A stretch of 43,944 nt of DNA, from the NCBI GenBank assembly GCA_026400735.1, contig JAPLOL010000006.1, positions 1 through 43,944 of the forward strand, given 5' to 3'. The notes below the pieces were generated by a model. That model saw nothing but the letters and a program-made list of their open reading frames with translations. It was not told the origin of the DNA and did no database searches. Shown piece by piece: positions 40,110 through 43,944 of this stretch. The stretch comes from Alphaproteobacteria bacterium (GTDB taxonomy: Bacteria > Pseudomonadota > Alphaproteobacteria > Caulobacterales > Aquidulcibacteraceae). The position numbers and the translations under genes were made by a program. The stretch's first letter is position 1. Each line of letters opens with the position of its first letter.

Positions 40110-40565
40110 ATGAATCTGGTTCATGTTCTTTTCGGCGCACGGCCGACGCCGCGGCCAAACTCCCTGAGCGAACCGCCATTAGGTGTCCGCATGCGCGAAG
40201 TGCGCGCCAAAGACGCACCGGCAAAGCGCGCATGGCTCGCCGAATCCGATGCCCGCGTCGATACCGAGCATGGTGTTCTACAAGCGCGCGGCGGTAAAGA
40301 TTATGTGCTCGCACATGGCCCTGGTGAGCATAGTGTTATTCGCAAGGACATCTTCGAAGCGATGTACGAGCCGCTCGGCGGTGGCCTTTTTCGCGAGCGC
40401 ACCGACATCATTTTCCGCTACTTCACCTTGAAGCGGCGTGTCGTCGTGCAAACTTTGGAGGGACCCCAACCCGCTATGCCCGGCGACTGGATCATGCAGG
40501 GCGTCAAAGGCGAGTTGTGGCCAGTTTCACCAGAGAAGGCGCGGGAGAAATACGAGCCCGCGTAA
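40110..40565 (+). CDS. Uncharacterised protein with C-terminal PGD-W motif
   Basis: A 151-aa soluble protein that I do not recognise as a named family. The N-terminal ~30 residues are Pro/Arg-rich. A core follows (MREVRAKDAPAKRAWLAE; GKDYVLAHGPGEHSVIRKDIFEAMYEPL; DIIFRYFTLKRRVVVQ). It ends PAMPGDWIMQGVKGELWPVS and then AREKYEPA, a pattern like the small PGDYG-containing proteins in which a PGD-[YW]-hxxGxxGE-xP segment closes a beta barrel. No cysteines, signal peptide or TM segments. It sits between DUF1328 and sodB with gaps of 1 and 12 bases, so it is probably co-expressed from the EcfG promoter. Confidence 0.75.
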   Translation: MNLVHVLFGARPTPRPNSLSEPPLGVRMREVRAKDAPAKRAWLAESDARVDTEHGVLQARGGKDYVLAHGPGEHSVIRKDIFEAMYEPLGGGLFRERTDIIFRYFTLKRRVVVQTLEGPQPAMPGDWIMQGVKGELWPVSPEKAREKYEPA

Positions 40566-40577
40566 GGAGGCTCACCC

Positions 40578-41219
40578 GTGACCGTTCAATTCAAACTTCC
40601 CGAACTTCCATACGATGTCGGCGCGTTGGAGCCGCACATCTCGCGAACAACTATGGAAACCCATCACGGCAAGCACCATGCGGCTTACATCAAGAACATG
40701 AACGCGATTATGGCCGAACGCGCTGATGCTCCGAACACTTTGGAAGAGGTAGTGCTGTTGGCGCAGAAGGAGGGCAACAAGAAGCTCTTCAACAACGCCG
40801 CCCAATCCTGGAATCACGCCTTCTTCTGGGAATCGCTGTCACCCAGCGTGCAAGACGGCCCGAGCGGCGATCTGAAAGCTGCGATCGAAAAGGCGTTCAG
40901 CTCTCTCGATGCTTTCAAAGACGAAGCGAAAACCAAAGGCGTCGGTCACTTCGCATCTGGCTGGCTCTGGCTCGTTGCCGACAAGAGCGGCGCGGTGAAA
41001 CTGATCGACACGCACGACGCAGACACGGCGATCACAGATAGTTCAGTGACACCGCTTTTGGTTTGCGATGTGTGGGAGCACGCGTACTATCTCGATTACA
41101 AGAACGAACGCCCGAAATTCCTTGATGCGTTCGTCTCAAAGCTTGTGAATTGGCGCTTTGCCGAAGCGCAGTACCAAGCAGCACGCACCGGTTCGGGCGC
41201 GTGGCGCTTTCCTGTTTGA
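40578..41219 (+). CDS. sodB: Superoxide dismutase, Fe/Mn family (Fe-type)
   Basis: A 213-aa cytosolic superoxide dismutase. Metal ligands lie in [15 protein letters not shown] (first His), [16 protein letters not shown] (second His) and [17 protein letters not shown] (Asp and His). The AAQSWNH-FF pattern is of the Fe/cambialistic type. GTG 40578 follows a strong AAGGAGG. It lies 12 bases after the PGD-motif gene and has no evident promoter of its own, so it is probably read from the EcfG promoter at 39878, linking superoxide defence to the general stress response. Confidence 0.94.
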   Translation: MTVQFKLPELPYDVGALEPHISRTTMETHHGKHHAAYIKNMNAIMAERADAPNTLEEVVLLAQKEGNKKLFNNAAQSWNHAFFWESLSPSVQDGPSGDLKAAIEKAFSSLDAFKDEAKTKGVGHFASGWLWLVADKSGAVKLIDTHDADTAITDSSVTPLLVCDVWEHAYYLDYKNERPKFLDAFVSKLVNWRFAEAQYQAARTGSGAWRFPV

Positions 41220-41222
41220 CGC

Positions 41223-41247
41223 GGAACTCGGAGCCCAACTCGGCGTT
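41223..41247 (+). promoter_or_regulatory. EcfG promoter of the second DUF1328 gene
   Basis: GGAAC (41223-41227), 16-base spacer, CGTT (41244-41247), starting 4 bases after the sodB stop. The DUF1328 start is 34 bases further on. Confidence 0.8.
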
Positions 41248-41280
41248 TTCATTCCAGTTCTAATCTGGAGGACGCGTACC

Positions 41281-41445
41281 ATGCTCAGTTGGGCTCTTAT
41301 CTTCTTCGTTGTGGCGATCATCGCGGCCGTTTTCGGCTTCGGCGGCATCGCGTCAGCCTCGGCTGGCATCGCGCAAATTCTGTTCTTCCTCTTCCTCGTC
41401 CTGTTCGTCGTCTCGCTCATTATGGGCATGGCGCGAAGGGGCTAG
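41281..41445 (+). CDS. DUF1328 small membrane protein, copy 2
   Basis: A 54-aa two-TM protein: [30 protein letters not shown] followed by [22 protein letters not shown]. Clearly homologous to the copy at 39935. ATG 41281 follows GGAGG at good spacing; upstream in-frame residues would cross the promoter. It has its own exact EcfG promoter, so the two copies are separately controlled by the same sigma factor. Function unknown. Confidence 0.88.
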   Translation: MLSWALIFFVVAIIAAVFGFGGIASASAGIAQILFFLFLVLFVVSLIMGMARRG

Positions 41446-41536
41446 CGGGTCGCAGGTCGCTACGTACGGCGGCATTTACTGAGTTCCAGTTTGAGGCCAT
41501 AAGGGCCGCAAATTCCGACCTCAGGAGCACCCGCCG

Positions 41537-43033
<1,497 letters not shown>

Positions 43034-43037
43034 TCAT

Positions 43038-43673
43038 TTGAGCGCGTTGCTCGAACAAGAAGGGCGTGTCTGGCTCAGGCGCGCCCTTTCTGCCGCCAGT
43101 TTGGCAGCGCTCGACGACGCTACGCGCCTAGACAGCAAGCCTGGGGGACGGATTCCATCGCTCGCCGCTAGTGTTGAGCTGGACGCGATTGCGGCGACAT
43201 TGCTCCCCGGCGCACGGCCAGTCCGAGTCATCGCTTTCAACAAAACCGAAGCCAATAACTGGACGCTGCCTTGGCACCAGGACCGCGTCGTCGCGTTGCG
43301 GGAGCGCATCGAAACGCCCGGTTTCTCAAACTGGACCAACAAAGCTGGCATCTGGCACGCTGAGCCACCCATTGAGCTGCTGGAGCGCATGATCTTCGCG
43401 CGTATCCATCTCGATCCAGCGGACACCGAGAACGGCTGCCTCCAACTCGCACTCGGAACGCACGCACGCGGCAAGATCGCCGCCGCAGATGCCGAAGTCA
43501 TGGCCAGTGCCTCGCCGAACGAGGACTGTATTGCCGAACGCGGCGACGTTCTCTTTGCCAAGGCGCTCATCCTTCACCGCTCCTCACCATCGCGCACGAA
43601 CGTCGGACGTCGTGCCCTTCGGATTGATTATTCTGCCGAACCCTTGCCTCCGCCGCTCGAATGGGCGTCATAG
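43038..43673 (+). CDS. Phytanoyl-CoA dioxygenase (PhyH)-like Fe(II)/2-oxoglutarate oxygenase
   Basis: A 211-aa cupin-fold oxygenase. The iron ligands appear as PWHQDRV (H-x-D) and LILHRSSPS (distal His). RRALRIDYS supplies the 2-oxoglutarate-binding Arg, and NGCLQLALGTHARG is the conserved strand before the second ligand. The substrate is unknown. The start is uncertain: TTG 43038 fits the start of homology and follows mmsA by 4 bases, whereas longer starts overlap mmsA. It may form an operon with mmsA. Confidence 0.8.
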   Translation: MSALLEQEGRVWLRRALSAASLAALDDATRLDSKPGGRIPSLAASVELDAIAATLLPGARPVRVIAFNKTEANNWTLPWHQDRVVALRERIETPGFSNWTNKAGIWHAEPPIELLERMIFARIHLDPADTENGCLQLALGTHARGKIAAADAEVMASASPNEDCIAERGDVLFAKALILHRSSPSRTNVGRRALRIDYSAEPLPPPLEWAS

Positions 43674-43698
43674 GCAAACGCAAAGCGGGGGCTTCCAC

Positions 43699-43944
43699 AT
43701 GACCATGTTCGAATACGTCATGGTGCTGGCGTCGATTATTGTTGGCCTCGGCATGACGCACTTGTTGCAAGGCGTGCTCGACATCGTTCAGGAGCGGACG
43801 CGCGCTTATTGGGTGCATCTGGTCTGGGTGGCCTGGGCCTTCATTCAGGCCATCTTCTGGTGGTGGTGGGAATTCAGATACAGCGAAGTGGAAGCGTGGA
43901 CGTTTCCGCTCTTCCTGTTCGTCATTGCCTTCGCGTTTCTCGTC
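43699..43944 (+). CDS. Partial membrane protein of unknown function
   Basis: An 82-codon open frame runs off the window end. It begins MTMFEYVMVLASIIVGLGMTHLL (TM1), then an amphipathic stretch, VHLVWVAWAFIQAIFWWWWEF (TM2, with four consecutive Trp) and WTFPLFLFVIAFAFLV (TM3). A G-rich AAGCGGGGG lies ahead of the ATG. I recognise no named family. It is 25 bases downstream of the PhyH-like gene. Confidence 0.7.
   Translation, partial: MTMFEYVMVLASIIVGLGMTHLLQGVLDIVQERTRAYWVHLVWVAWAFIQAIFWWWWEFRYSEVEAWTFPLFLFVIAFAFLV

Overview
The window is typical alphaproteobacterial chromosome: high GC, dense, with many start/stop overlaps of the ATGA, GTGA and TGATG kind. The diagnostic block is phyR / nepR-ecfG with a HisKA_2 kinase, the general stress response (GSR) core found only in Alphaproteobacteria. 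TadE/TadG pilus genes, an archaic chaperone-usher pilus and a phenylacetyl-CoA catabolon fit a free-living, surface-attaching heterotroph, perhaps of the Caulobacterales/Hyphomonadaceae type (inference only). I see no tRNA, rRNA, CRISPR array, insertion sequence or prophage, and no gene-free stretch longer than about 300 bases.

Layout. 1-2513: tail of an unknown gene, a lactone/alditol-type FAD oxidase and a D-threonine aldolase/D-serine dehydratase-like PLP enzyme. 2514-9209: a tripartite RND efflux system, with tetR, adaptor and pump on the minus strand and the outer-membrane lipoprotein divergent, around a TetR-type palindrome. 9307-12114: a lipoprotein M16 zinc protease. 12116-15972: a compact four-gene chaperone-usher pilus operon (pilin, chaperone, usher, tip protein). 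16149-18267: TadE and TadG-family genes; the TadG-like gene is broken by a one-base frameshift and ends in a long inverted repeat. 18493-19395: an unusual Phd-antitoxin-like/PAS fusion. 19457-27729: phenylacetate catabolon with a TetR regulator, methyltransferase, paaABCDE, paaI, paaG and paaZ. 27726-32752: aromatic aminotransferase, E2 and a fused E1 alpha-beta of a 2-oxoacid dehydrogenase, with a divergent Lrp/AsnC regulator. 32749-35655: an EAL protein with a degenerate GGDEF domain, and a PCu(A)C copper chaperone. 35759-41445: GSR core and its apparent local regulon (entericidin, DUF883, two DUF1328 proteins, a PGD-motif protein, Fe superoxide dismutase). 41537-43944: methylmalonate-semialdehyde dehydrogenase, a phytanoyl-CoA dioxygenase-like protein and a partial membrane protein.

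How the genes work together. (i) The aminotransferase and 2-oxoacid dehydrogenase genes abut the paa genes. Together they could convert phenylalanine through phenylpyruvate directly to phenylacetyl-CoA, which PaaABCDE, PaaG and PaaZ then degrade. No phenylacetate-CoA ligase (PaaK) is present here, so this route would not need free phenylacetate. (ii) Five exact GGAAC-N16/17-CGTT promoters (EcfG consensus) lie before phyR, nepR-ecfG, entericidin and both DUF1328 genes. They make the 35.7-41.4 kb block a self-regulated stress island, and superoxide dismutase is probably carried on one of its transcripts. (iii) A perfect 12-bp palindrome overlaps the -35 box of a good sigma-70-like promoter before paaA, which fits repression by the TetR regulator of the cluster.
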